From the IMG/VR virus record IMGVR_UViG_3300008448_000583, positions 1 through 25,092 of that record: 25,092 nt of DNA; one strand, given 5' to 3'. A model generated the notes under the pieces. The model searched no databases, had not been told where the DNA came from, and was given only the letters and a program-made list of their open reading frames with translations. The DNA is from a virus. The translations under genes were made by a program, and so were the position numbers. Shown piece after piece: positions 7,753 through 13,771 of the stretch; position 1 is the first letter of the stretch, and the number at the start of each line of letters is the position of its first letter.

Positions 7753-7839
7753 ATGCAAAATCTATTTAAACATTTTATCTATGCTTTTTTAGGCTTTATA
7801 GCCTTATATAGCTGGATTCTATTTATATTTTTACTTTAA
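7753..7839 (+). CDS. 28-residue membrane peptide
   Basis: A 28-codon reading frame for a peptide that is almost all membrane segment: after MQNLFKHF come about 20 hydrophobic residues (YAFLGFIALYSWILFIFLL). AGAGGA lies upstream, and the frame fits exactly between its neighbours (stop at 7837-7839, next start at 7851). Tiny membrane proteins are common in phage early regions, but this one cannot be assigned a role. Confidence 0.5.
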   Translation: MQNLFKHFIYAFLGFIALYSWILFIFLL

Positions 7840-7850
7840 AGGGGCATTAA

Positions 7851-8087
7851 ATGATTAATAATTTTGATTATGGTTACGATGCAGGGCTTAATGCTTTAGA
7901 AGCCTTATCATTAATAAAAGAAAATCCCGATCATGAAACGTTAGCGGGGCTTTTATCGTCAATTATGAATTGCATTTATTATTATGCACCTTCCGAAAAG
8001 GCAGCTAGTGAGCTTGTAAAATTTGCCGTTGATTTTGCAATTGTAGAAAATCAAAAAATCGGTATGTATTTACCAAAAGGGGCTTAA
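7851..8087 (+). CDS. Small unknown helical protein
   Basis: A 78-residue acidic protein, largely helical by composition (Ala, Leu, Glu), with DAGLNALEALSLIKENPDHE in the first half and EKAASELVKFAVDFAIV in the second. A strong AAAGGGGC precedes the start. No membrane segment, signal peptide or known motif. The two amphipathic helical halves might form a small bundle; function unknown. Confidence 0.65.
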   Translation: MINNFDYGYDAGLNALEALSLIKENPDHETLAGLLSSIMNCIYYYAPSEKAASELVKFAVDFAIVENQKIGMYLPKGA

Positions 8088-8088
8088 T

Positions 8089-8274
8089 ATGTATGTAATA
8101 GATTTCAAGGATAAGAAAATAGCCCGTTTTGATAATCAAGGCTTAATGCTATTTATGAATGATCTTTTTAAATATCGGGATCAAGGTTTAATAAACCAGC
8201 GATATTTTCTAGTCAATAATAAAAAACTAGCTAACAAAATAATAAAGCAAGCTTTAGGCGGAAAGCCTATTTAA
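8089..8274 (+). CDS. Small basic unknown protein
   Basis: A 61-residue basic protein beginning MYVIDFKDKKIARFDNQG and ending KQALGGKPI. It starts one base after the previous stop, with AAAAGGGGC inside the upstream gene as its ribosome-binding site. The N-terminal beta-like segment and C-terminal Lys-rich helix are visible, but no family is recognised. Two hairpins follow before the next gene. Confidence 0.6.
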   Translation: MYVIDFKDKKIARFDNQGLMLFMNDLFKYRDQGLINQRYFLVNNKKLANKIIKQALGGKPI

Positions 8275-8283
8275 ATATATCTT

Positions 8284-8325
8284 AAAGCTTATTTTCTTAA
8301 GTAAGCTTTAGGGCTATATTTAGCC
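8284..8325 (+). other. Two consecutive hairpins before the GP88-family gene
   Basis: AAAGCTTA (8284-8291) pairs perfectly with TAAGCTTT (8302-8309). GGCTA (8312-8316) pairs with TAGCC (8321-8325) around a four-base loop. Neither is followed by a convincing run of T, so they look like mRNA structure or weak attenuation rather than true terminators. Confidence 0.4.
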
Positions 8326-8357
8326 TTCACAATTACAATTATAAAAAGGGTTATTTT

Positions 8358-9095
8358 ATGAAATTATTATCTATCAATCACGATACAAAAACTATAAAGG
8401 GGCTTGAAAAGGGTTATCTTACTGGTATCATGTACCTTGCCCCGTATACTTTAGGCGGGAAAAACTTATGCCCTTTTGCTAAAGCTGCAGGATGTACTGA
8501 TGCATGCCTGTATACCGCAGGGCGGGGCATTTTCAATAATGTACAAAAAGCCCGCTTAAATCGTACAAAACTATTTAATACCGATTTAAATGCATTTATG
8601 AATAAATTAGCCCTTGAAATTGACTGTTTACAAAAGACAGCAATTAAAAAGGGTTTAATACCAGTGATAAGGCTTAATGGTACTAGTGACATTGAATGGG
8701 AAAATATACGATTTGACTATGAATTCATACATAACAAAATCCGCAGCGTCACTATTTTTGAATTATTTCCCGAAATCCAGTTTTATGATTACAGCAAAAA
8801 TCCTTATCGTGATAATTTACCTAAAAATTATGATCTTACTTTTTCATATTCAAATAAACCAGAATTCAAAAAATTTAATGATATCGCAATTAAAAAAGGT
8901 TTAAGGCTTTCGGTTGTATTTTCGGATCAAAACTTACCCGCTTATTATTTAAATAGGCAAGTATTAAACGGCGATGAAAGCGATTTGACGTTTTTAAGCC
9001 CTAAAAATACGATTTTAGGCTTATATGCTAAAGGCAAGGCTAAAAAAGAAAATAACGGCTTTATTGTAAAAACGATCCCGATCCTAGCAATATAA
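8358..9095 (+). CDS. GP88-family protein
   Basis: A 245-residue protein that I recognise as the family of mycobacteriophage gene 88 (Pfam 'Gene 88 protein'). Signs are GYLTGIMYLAPYTLGGKN near the start, a Cys cluster at residues 38, 46 and 50 (CPFAKAAGCTDACLYTAGRG), and RLNGTSDIEWE at about 105-115. The Cys arrangement hints at metal binding, but I know of no established biochemical function. A GGG-containing site precedes the ATG. It is the last gene of the rightward AT-rich block, immediately upstream of two terminators. Confidence 0.85.
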   Translation: MKLLSINHDTKTIKGLEKGYLTGIMYLAPYTLGGKNLCPFAKAAGCTDACLYTAGRGIFNNVQKARLNRTKLFNTDLNAFMNKLALEIDCLQKTAIKKGLIPVIRLNGTSDIEWENIRFDYEFIHNKIRSVTIFELFPEIQFYDYSKNPYRDNLPKNYDLTFSYSNKPEFKKFNDIAIKKGLRLSVVFSDQNLPAYYLNRQVLNGDESDLTFLSPKNTILGLYAKGKAKKENNGFIVKTIPILAI

Positions 9096-9114
9096 TCGGA
9101 TTTAAATCAATTTT

Positions 9115-9136
9115 AAGGGGCTTTTTAGCCCCTTTT
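9115..9136 (+). terminator. Terminator after the GP88-family gene
   Basis: AAGGGGCT (9115-9122) pairs perfectly with AGCCCCTT (9127-9134) around a TTTT loop, followed by TT. It lies 20 bases after the stop codon. Because the stem begins with A and ends with T it could act weakly in both directions. Confidence 0.75.
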
Positions 9137-9183
9137 ATGTTTTGTTAAGGGTTTATATTATGAATTAATTATTTAATGCTTAT

Positions 9184-9204
9184 AGCCCTATTATGGGGCT
9201 TTTT
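9184..9204 (+). terminator. Second rightward terminator
   Basis: AGCCC (9184-9188) pairs with GGGCT (9196-9200), followed directly by TTTTT. It backs up the terminator about 50 bases upstream. Confidence 0.6.
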
Positions 9205-9302
9205 AAAATTGTATTTATTTACAAGGGGCATGCTATCGCTTTAAAAACGATTATTTTTAAAAACTTTATAAAGCTTAAGGGGCAAGCCTTGCCTAAATAC
9301 TT

Positions 9303-9321
9303 AATGAGAATGATTCTCATT
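9303..9321. promoter_or_regulatory. Perfect 19-base Fur-box-like palindrome
   Basis: AATGAGAATGATTCTCATT is a perfect inverted repeat about a single central base. It matches the 7-1-7 form of the Fur box (TGAGAAT G ATTCTCA). Its 14-base core TGAGAATGATTCTC also occurs at 6491-6504 in terS. There is no obvious promoter or gene immediately downstream on either strand, so its target is unclear. Confidence 0.5.
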
Positions 9322-9432
9322 CGCAATACCACAAACCCATGCAGGATTGAAACCTGTAAATTTTAAATGAAATTTATTTTAGAAATCGGATTTTTCACCT
9401 GATTTTTCCAGATTCAAATGAAAACTTTTGAA

Positions 9433-9606
9433 TTACTTTTTCTTCTTTTTACTCATGCCAGCTTCTGACAAGGCAATCGCAATTCCTTGCTTTGTGTCCT
9501 TGACAATATTGCCGCTTTTGCCTGAATGAAGCTTACCTCGCTTAAATTCACCCATGACTTTAGCTACTTTAGCTAACTTACCTTTTTTAGTTGTAGGTTT
9601 CTTCAT
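9433..9606 (-). CDS. DUF6496-like small basic protein
   Basis: A 57-residue protein with KVMGEFKRGKLHSGKSG (about residues 16-32) followed by KQGIAIALSEAGMSKKKKK to the end. This matches a small family widespread in bacteria and phages that I know as DUF6496, of unknown function. The high Lys content suggests nucleic-acid binding. The ribosome-binding site is weak (GGA), and a strong terminator lies 10 bases upstream of the start, so expression may depend on read-through, for instance by the antiterminator-like protein encoded just before it. Confidence 0.75.
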   Translation of the reverse strand: MKKPTTKKGKLAKVAKVMGEFKRGKLHSGKSGNIVKDTKQGIAIALSEAGMSKKKKK

Positions 9607-9615
9607 ATAATGTCC

Positions 9616-9644
9616 AAAAAAAAGCCCTTTATTTACAAGGGCTT
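9616..9644 (-). terminator. Strong leftward terminator
   Basis: On the minus strand AAGCCCTT (9644 to 9637) pairs perfectly with AAGGGCTT (9629 to 9622), with a seven-base loop and eight T residues after it. It ends the leftward early operon about 70 bases after the Q-like gene, and is a natural candidate for antitermination control. Confidence 0.85.
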
Positions 9645-9714
9645 AAATGTATTACGGAGATGATGGGCGAGACTATCCCAACAGCCGAATTATAGCATAA
9701 AACATATTGATCTG

Positions 9715-10041
9715 TCAAGCGACAATACGCCTAGAAGCCATAGTTAGTAAGTTATCAAAGGCTAGTGCCAACTGGGTCTCATAGTCATCATACTTTGAAG
9801 TCTTGAGGTATCTAGCGTAGATAGCATCTCTCTGGTCTGGCTCAAGGCTTGATATGCAAGCATCTATCGTTCTAACGTTAGTCATATCCATTTCTGAAAC
9901 CATATCCTCAAAAGCATCATTGGTAGACTCGCCACCACTAATCATGCCTAATGACTTACTAGGATATCCTAGTTTGCTACTAGGTGCGTGCATCCATAAA
10001 GCCCAATCATCAAGTATCTGTTTTAATCTATCTGCGTGCAT
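9715..10041 (-). CDS. Q-like antitermination protein (tentative)
   Basis: A 108-residue protein. An N-terminal segment (ILDDWALWMHAPSSKLGYPS) and a C-terminal sigma-region-4-like helical part (NVRTIDACISSLEPDQRDAI, then YARYL) resemble the phage antitermination Q family (Pfam Phage_antitermQ) as I know it. Q proteins load on RNA polymerase at the late promoter and let it pass terminators. It is the last gene of the leftward early operon, directly upstream of a strong terminator, the right place for such a factor. Its ATG directly follows the previous stop, with GAGGAATAG as ribosome-binding site. Another small sigma-like regulator remains possible. Confidence 0.55.
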   Translation of the reverse strand: MHADRLKQILDDWALWMHAPSSKLGYPSKSLGMISGGESTNDAFEDMVSEMDMTNVRTIDACISSLEPDQRDAIYARYLKTSKYDDYETQLALAFDNLLTMASRRIVA

Positions 10042-10359
10042 CTATTCCTCGCTTGAATGAATATAAATACTTTTGATCCTATCGCTAAAGTCTGGCATAG
10101 GATGAAATATCTCTTGTAGCATTGGCACTTTTACTTTAGAGAATATGAGAAATCTGTTTTGTTTATTGACATGAACTAAACCTGCTGCGTGCATATTATA
10201 CAATACACCCATAAGTCTTCTAGAGTCTGTCTTTAATGCTTCTGCTATTTGTGGTATAGTTAATTCGTCATTCTCAATGACATCTAGAATATGGATGCGG
10301 AACTTTTCTAGATTAACTGATTTACCATGCACTTCATATTGTCTTTGATGTGGGCTCAT
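10042..10359 (-). CDS. Winged-helix DNA-binding protein
   Basis: A 105-residue protein with a helix-turn-helix of the winged type at about residues 24-70: ILDVIENDELTIPQIAEALK, then SRRLMGVLYNMHAAGLVHV and a short wing (NKQNRFLIF). Such folds bind duplex DNA as regulators. The last 35 residues lack known motifs. The start overlaps the upstream stop as ATGA. Lying just before the Q-like gene, it might regulate transcription or help replication; the specific role is unknown. Confidence 0.65.
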   Translation of the reverse strand: MSPHQRQYEVHGKSVNLEKFRIHILDVIENDELTIPQIAEALKTDSRRLMGVLYNMHAAGLVHVNKQNRFLIFSKVKVPMLQEIFHPMPDFSDRIKSIYIHSSEE

Positions 10360-10673
10360 GATACGTCAATCACTTTCAATTCCCAACGATTGCTTTTATT
10401 CTTACTCCATCCCCAAACTTCTATTTGCCAATTACATTTTCTTATTTTGCCAATGTGTTCTGAATCACCAATCTTTTTAACTCTAGCATTCATGTTTGAT
10501 TTACTCGTGGTTTGTATTGCTAACACTTGACCATCTTTAATTGCAAGTAAGTCTATAAAACCAAATAAGTCTTGACGTATTCTAGCGAATGGATTCCAAT
10601 GCTCTGTGATAGCAACTAAATAGCCATCTTCTTTTAACTTCTTAAGACTCAACTGCGTTGGACTCGTTGCCAA
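10356..10673 (-). CDS. PD-(D/E)XK nuclease-like protein, TTG start
   Basis: A 105-residue protein. The start is placed at TTG 10673 because GGAG sits six bases upstream, whereas an in-frame ATG at 10703 has no ribosome-binding site and lies deeper in the upstream gene. EHWNPFARIRQDLFGFIDLL followed by VLAIQTTS matches a small phage family with a PD-(D/E)XK-like core. The Asp of GFID is present, but the usual E/D-x-K is replaced by Q-x-T, so catalysis is doubtful. The C-terminal part contains WGWSKNKSNRWELK. It may bind DNA or be an altered Holliday-junction-type nuclease. Confidence 0.65.
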   Translation of the reverse strand: MATSPTQLSLKKLKEDGYLVAITEHWNPFARIRQDLFGFIDLLAIKDGQVLAIQTTSKSNMNARVKKIGDSEHIGKIRKCNWQIEVWGWSKNKSNRWELKVIDVS

Positions 10674-10890
10674 ATTGTTCTCCGTTAGGCTTTTCAAATC
10701 CATCTATAAATCTTTTTTCTACTTCGCCTGTTGATTTATTTAATTCGTATTCGTAGTGATCGCCATTGTTTCCATTTTGACCAATGGTATCCATGCGAGA
10801 TTGTTTCTTCTTACCAAATATCAAATCCCAATTCTTTTCTAATTGTTCATTCTCAATTAGTAATGGTCTTCTGCCAGAGCCTTTACCCAA
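10642..10890 (-). CDS. Small hydrophilic protein, unknown
   Basis: An 82-residue, Asn/Glu/Lys/Gly-rich protein starting MGKGSGRRPLLIENEQLEKN, followed by WDLIFGKKKQ. The N-terminal GKGSxRRP plus NWDxIFG pattern is familiar from small phage proteins near nin genes. The rest appears disordered. It overlaps the upstream HNH-like gene by eight bases and the nuclease-like gene by 32. No function is known to me. Confidence 0.7.
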   Translation of the reverse strand: MGKGSGRRPLLIENEQLEKNWDLIFGKKKQSRMDTIGQNGNNGDHYEYELNKSTGEVEKRFIDGFEKPNGEQFGNESNAVES

Positions 10891-11206
10891 TTTTAATTAT
10901 CTCCTTTTCAAATAACCAACCAATAGTTTTACGATGAGCAGACTCCCATGCATCAACACGTTCTTGCTTATCTAATTCTTTGTGATTGTCTATCATATCA
11001 TGACATGTATAGCAAAGACTAGCGATTCTATAATCATGAGCCTTGATACCTGTGCCCTTGCCATCACGCTGCTGATTAGAGTGAGCAGCACAAACTGTTC
11101 CGTCTTGTCTTCCACACATAGCACAAGGAAAATCTCTCACAGCTTCTAATAGTTTTTTATTGCGATAGTTCAAAGCTCCCAACTCCAACCAAGACTTGCA
11201 GCCCAT
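10883..11206 (-). CDS. YbcO-like HNH/zinc protein
   Basis: A 107-residue protein resembling YbcO (DUF1364), a small nuclease-like family from lambdoid phages. Visible are CAMCGRQDG (first Cys pair), CAAHSNQQRDGKGTGIKAHD with the expected His and Gly-Lys-Gly, and ASLCYTCHDMID (second Cys pair with His). The C-terminal helix ESAHRKTIGWLFEKEIIKI also fits. The four Cys probably bind zinc and the His residues may form a beta-beta-alpha metal nuclease site. It overlaps ninB by 37 bases, as recombination genes in nin regions often do. Confidence 0.75.
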   Translation of the reverse strand: MGCKSWLELGALNYRNKKLLEAVRDFPCAMCGRQDGTVCAAHSNQQRDGKGTGIKAHDYRIASLCYTCHDMIDNHKELDKQERVDAWESAHRKTIGWLFEKEIIKIG

Positions 11207-11526
11207 CGTTCACAATTCTCTTGATACTCTGTCATTTCTTTTGTAGTAAGTTTTGTGGTGGACTTAACCAACTCTACAGGATTCCCAGCGATCTCTGTTT
11301 GATAGCGTAAGAATTTATATGTTAACAACTCGTGAACTGTGCTAGGATCTTCCCCAATGTAATTAGCGATTGACCCATATAGCGACCACAGTCTTTCATT
11401 CTGCTCAAGTGAACGTACAGCTTTTTCTTCAGTCACATTTACTCTCCATCGTTTAGACAAGTCTAGTGATTTAATCTTTACCAAGAAATTCTCTAGATTG
11501 TACTTCGTTAAAACGAACCGAATCAT
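11170..11526 (-). CDS. ninB: NinB recombination mediator
   Basis: A 118-residue protein of the NinB (lambda Orf) family, which binds single-stranded DNA and helps load annealing or recombinase proteins. The family pattern RSLEQNERLWSLYGSIANYI near residue 38, then LTYKFLRYQTEI and KLTTKEMTEYQENCERWAAS are all clear. GGAGAG before the ATG gives a good start. It overlaps genes on both sides. Its partner here would be the Erf-type protein encoded in the rightward arm. Confidence 0.85.
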   Translation of the reverse strand: MIRFVLTKYNLENFLVKIKSLDLSKRWRVNVTEEKAVRSLEQNERLWSLYGSIANYIGEDPSTVHELLTYKFLRYQTEIAGNPVELVKSTTKLTTKEMTEYQENCERWAASLGWSWEL

Positions 11527-11641
11527 AACTATCTCTCCATCCTTTTGATTTAAAAGTTACACCATCTTTTGATGTTGCTTTATAAATTATGTCATCACCA
11601 AATAATTCTTTGCATTGTTTTATAAAATCATTTATTGTCAT
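11471..11641 (-). CDS. Small protein coupled to the helicase gene, unknown
   Basis: A 56-residue reading frame starting on the helicase stop codon as ATGA and running 56 bases into ninB in another frame. It begins MTINDFIKQCKELFGDDIIY and contains a basic Gly/Trp/Arg stretch (KSKGWRDSYDSVRF). The coupled start and the otherwise empty 110 bases support translation. No family recognised. Confidence 0.55.
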   Translation of the reverse strand: MTINDFIKQCKELFGDDIIYKATSKDGVTFKSKGWRDSYDSVRFNEVQSREFLGKD

Positions 11642-12558
11642 CGTGGTGATTCTTTATATTTTAATCCTTTAGGGTCAAACCAAAAACTAAACTTTCCTTC
11701 AAACTGATAATTACGTTGCTTCTGAACAAACACCATAGCATCTGGAATCTTCTTTAATTCATCTTCCGTCTTCTCGTTATTCTCAACTTCACGTTCTTTG
11801 TTTCTGTTCCTCCAAACACAAATTATGTTATCGCATAAATTGCGTATGTGGCTCGAGCCTAATATGTGAGTAGCATCTGGCACTTCTGATTCATCTGCCA
11901 TCTTCCTAGTATGAGCTACCAAGAATACATGAATTTCTAAATCTCTGCAAGTGACTGCTAGTCTATCTATGAAGAGTTTTTGTTTTTCATAATTGTCTTC
12001 AGAAATATCTGACATCTTCATAAGTGAGTCAATCACAAACACATCGACACCTAAAACATGTTTACCCCAATACAATGTAGCAATCATGTCTTCACTAGAT
12101 GTTGATCCAGTCTGATCGTAAATATATAATTTATCTTTTGCACGTTCACAAAACTTTTCTATGTATTCATCAGTAGGTTCTGGTGACCCTAAAGTTTGCT
12201 GGATCATGCGTGCAATAGAAAGCACTGGTCTCATCTCGAGGCTTGATAACAAACATTTAGTGCCTTGTGACATGAGAGATAATATAACCTGTGACAACCA
12301 GAGCGATTTACCATGCCCTGACACTCCTGTCAATACAGTCAACTCACTAGGTCTTACCCTAAACGAATCTTCCGTTTTAATGAAGCCCAACGTTTTGCCA
12401 CTATGTATTTCAGTATTAAAATATCGCAAGACATCGTCAGTAAATACAGACGTATCCTTAACCTTAAATTCTGCATGAGCATATTCCTCTTTTTCATAAT
12501 AGTCAGTAATAACAGACTGACTGACTGTGAGTGATTGCATAGCATCGCCTAAATTCAT
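11638..12558 (-). CDS. Replicative DNA helicase (DnaB C-terminal type)
   Basis: A 306-residue RecA-fold ATPase that unwinds DNA at the phage fork. Walker A is GVSGHGKS (residues 78-85), Walker B is VFVIDS with Asp177, and VFLVAHTRK near residue 217 is the helicase H3-like motif. ILGSSHIRNLCDNIICVWRN and a final Arg-containing region complete the DnaB/Twinkle-type C-terminal domain. There is no primase or full DnaB N-terminal domain: only about 70 residues precede the ATPase. It starts on an ATGA junction with the 43-codon gene. Without a phage primase in the window it probably uses host DnaG and initiator-mediated loading. Confidence 0.9.
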   Translation of the reverse strand: MNLGDAMQSLTVSQSVITDYYEKEEYAHAEFKVKDTSVFTDDVLRYFNTEIHSGKTLGFIKTEDSFRVRPSELTVLTGVSGHGKSLWLSQVILSLMSQGTKCLLSSLEMRPVLSIARMIQQTLGSPEPTDEYIEKFCERAKDKLYIYDQTGSTSSEDMIATLYWGKHVLGVDVFVIDSLMKMSDISEDNYEKQKLFIDRLAVTCRDLEIHVFLVAHTRKMADESEVPDATHILGSSHIRNLCDNIICVWRNRNKEREVENNEKTEDELKKIPDAMVFVQKQRNYQFEGKFSFWFDPKGLKYKESPR

Positions 12559-12686
12559 TCTTCATCCTCAAGTTTAATCTTTCCTATGTAATAAAAAGAT
12601 TTTTTAATACAACTAATGGAATCAAGTTTATGATAATAAAATTCATATTCACCATTTTTACCATTTGCATACATATACATAAACAT
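12555..12686 (-). CDS. Small aromatic-rich protein, unknown
   Basis: A 43-residue protein with many Tyr, Phe and Lys residues (MFMYMYANGKNGEYEFYYHK at the start). TAGGAG precedes the ATG, and its stop overlaps the helicase start (ATGA). No membrane segment and no recognised family. The arrangement between the initiator and helicase genes hints at a small replication accessory protein, but that is only context. Confidence 0.6.
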   Translation of the reverse strand: MFMYMYANGKNGEYEFYYHKLDSISCIKKSFYYIGKIKLEDEE

Positions 12687-12694
12687 ATAATCTC

Positions 12695-12874
12695 CTAATA
12701 TAAACACTCACCTACAAGTGCATACAAATCTTCTTTGATAATTTGTTTTTCTAATTTAATTACGGTGACGTTAGGATTATTGTCTTTAAACCATTTGGCT
12801 TCTCTTGCAGACCATCTGTGTTTACGAACAACTTCACCATCGTCATCTAGTATTGCATAGCTAAACGGAATCAT
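12695..12874 (-). CDS. Small unknown protein in the replication operon
   Basis: A 59-residue protein starting MIPFSYAILDDDGEVVRKHR and containing WSAREAKWFKDNNP, a pattern I have seen in small unannotated phage proteins. The ATG overlaps the initiator's stop (ATGA). Its end contributes to the next gene's ribosome-binding site (TTAGGAG). The N-terminal beta strands followed by a charged helix suggest a small folded domain; function unknown. Confidence 0.7.
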   Translation of the reverse strand: MIPFSYAILDDDGEVVRKHRWSAREAKWFKDNNPNVTVIKLEKQIIKEDLYALVGECLY

Positions 12875-13461
12875 ATTGCATTATCCCATACATTGCGTTT
12901 AGGTGCATTGTCATCTTCCCAACGTTCTTGATTTATGTAGGTTAATGGTGCTGGATTAAAACCATCTTTCCATTGTTTAGTAAGTTTCATATTTTTGACA
13001 TGAAGTATAATCTTATCTGCAATTTTGTCAAGACCTTTTCTTTGCCATTTTACTTCACATGGTTTTCTACCTACCTTACGATTACTTGGATACTCTTTCC
13101 AAAAATCATTAAATCTAGACAACGATATATCTGTCTCTCTCTCTGTCTCTGTAACCCCACTTTGCTTGCATGATGCTAGCATAATGCTATCATTATCAAT
13201 AAGCCATTGTTTTAAAACAGATAAATGTTTTTCTAGTTCTGATTCAGACATTTGCAAGCGAAATGCTAGCGTTCTGCTATCTGGTAGCTTCCCATCGACA
13301 TCTTCTGATGCAATTAACCAAATATTAATTAAAACCCATGCACTTTTACTATCTTTTAGTGCAAACCAATCTGGATCTTTCAAAAGATCATTATGTACTT
13401 TAATCCAAGGCGGGCATCTATTGTTATAATGCTGAAATTTTTTCCAGTTTCTAGGCATCAT
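12871..13461 (-). CDS. Replication initiator (lambda O-like)
   Basis: A 196-residue DNA-binding protein with the layout of phage replication initiators. The N-terminal winged helix-turn-helix domain spans about residues 15-95 (WIKVHNDLLKDPDWFALKD, then AWVLINIWLIASEDVDGKLP and FRLQMSESELEKHLSVLK). After a Ser/Thr-rich linker the C-terminal part (RFNDFWKEYPSNRKVGRKPC and the final NPAPLTYINQERWEDD) is typical of initiators that recruit helicase. The start at 13461 has GGAGG eight bases upstream. It lies between Cro and the helicase, as O lies before P in lambda. The origin may lie within this gene, but no iterons were evident. Confidence 0.8.
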   Translation of the reverse strand: MMPRNWKKFQHYNNRCPPWIKVHNDLLKDPDWFALKDSKSAWVLINIWLIASEDVDGKLPDSRTLAFRLQMSESELEKHLSVLKQWLIDNDSIMLASCKQSGVTETERETDISLSRFNDFWKEYPSNRKVGRKPCEVKWQRKGLDKIADKIILHVKNMKLTKQWKDGFNPAPLTYINQERWEDDNAPKRNVWDNAI

Positions 13462-13636
13462 TAGTAATACCTCCAGATTGTTTAGCAAGAATATCTTTAA
13501 TCTGATATGCACGCAACTCTGGAATAGGTTTATCTAAATTTTTAGACCAATGTTGCACAGCCTGTCTAGTTAAACCTAATGCTTTAGCCATTTGGTATTT
13601 AGTTTTAAAATGTGATACAGCCTCTTGATACGTCAT
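13451..13636 (-). CDS. Cro-like repressor
   Basis: A 61-residue helix-turn-helix protein: MTYQEAVSHFKTKYQMAKAL then GLTRQAVQHWSKNLDKPIPE, typical of small Cro-family regulators that bind operators as dimers. CTGGAG precedes the ATG. It is the first gene of the leftward early operon, next to the divergent promoters, and probably represses one or both. No CI-type repressor is encoded beside it in the window, so the phage may be virulent or keep a repressor elsewhere. Its stop overlaps the initiator start by 11 bases. Confidence 0.8.
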   Translation of the reverse strand: MTYQEAVSHFKTKYQMAKALGLTRQAVQHWSKNLDKPIPELRAYQIKDILAKQSGGITNDA

Positions 13637-13652
13637 TTTTATCTCCAGTTAT

Positions 13653-13680
13653 TTAACGTAAAGGCATATTAACATAAAGA
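13653..13680. promoter_or_regulatory. Two direct repeats, candidate Cro operators
   Basis: TTAACGTAAAGG (13653-13664) and TTAACATAAAGA (13669-13680) agree at 10 of 12 bases and start 16 bases apart. They cover the -10 region of the leftward promoter, where binding of the Cro-like protein would repress its own operon. Confidence 0.5.
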
Positions 13681-13694
13681 ATTATTAAAAGCAA
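13666..13694 (-). promoter_or_regulatory. Leftward early promoter
   Basis: On the minus strand TTGCTT (13694 to 13689), a 17-base spacer, then TAATAT (13671 to 13666), about 30 bases before the Cro-like gene. The spacing is ideal and the hexamers are reasonable. Confidence 0.6.
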
Positions 13695-13718
13695 CAAATA
13701 AAAAAATTAAAATAGTTG

Positions 13719-13747
13719 TTGACTTTCAAATTTACTAGGAGTATAGT
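13719..13747 (+). promoter_or_regulatory. Rightward early promoter
   Basis: TTGACT (13719-13724), a 17-base spacer, then TATAGT (13742-13747). Each hexamer matches five of six consensus bases. It lies 24 bases before the first rightward gene and should drive the recombination arm. Confidence 0.75.
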
Positions 13748-13771
13748 GTCTGTTCTAGGTTAGGAGCAGAT

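Larger units (their letters stand above)
9096..9432. other. Intergenic region with terminators, palindrome and vestigial starts
   Basis: These 337 bases hold no credible gene. They contain two rightward terminators, a perfect Fur-box-like palindrome and several copies of the block's AAGGGGC motif followed by dead frames (for example ATG at 9230 stopping after four codons, and ATG AAT TAA near 9160). They look like remnants of deleted small genes. The rest, 9360-9432, is AT-rich with a weak inverted repeat beside the DUF6496 stop codon. Confidence 0.6.

Noticed and set aside
9335-9358. Possible tRNA T-arm on the minus strand (CAGGTTTCAATCCTG)
   Set aside because: The loop does not fit TTCRANY, the fifth stem pair is mismatched, and no D-arm or anticodon arm lies at the right distance.
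9660-9695. Eleven-codon frame (ATG ATG GGC...) after CGGAG
   Set aside because: The Shine-Dalgarno-like bases touch the ATG with no spacing, and the peptide has no recognisable feature.
12161-12478. 105-codon rightward frame inside the helicase gene
   Set aside because: It is the reverse-strand shadow of a well-supported helicase and has no family motif or ribosome-binding site.
13025-13429. 134-codon rightward frame inside the replication initiator gene
   Set aside because: Ser/Leu/Cys-rich composition typical of antisense reading; the leftward initiator has a good start and domain match.
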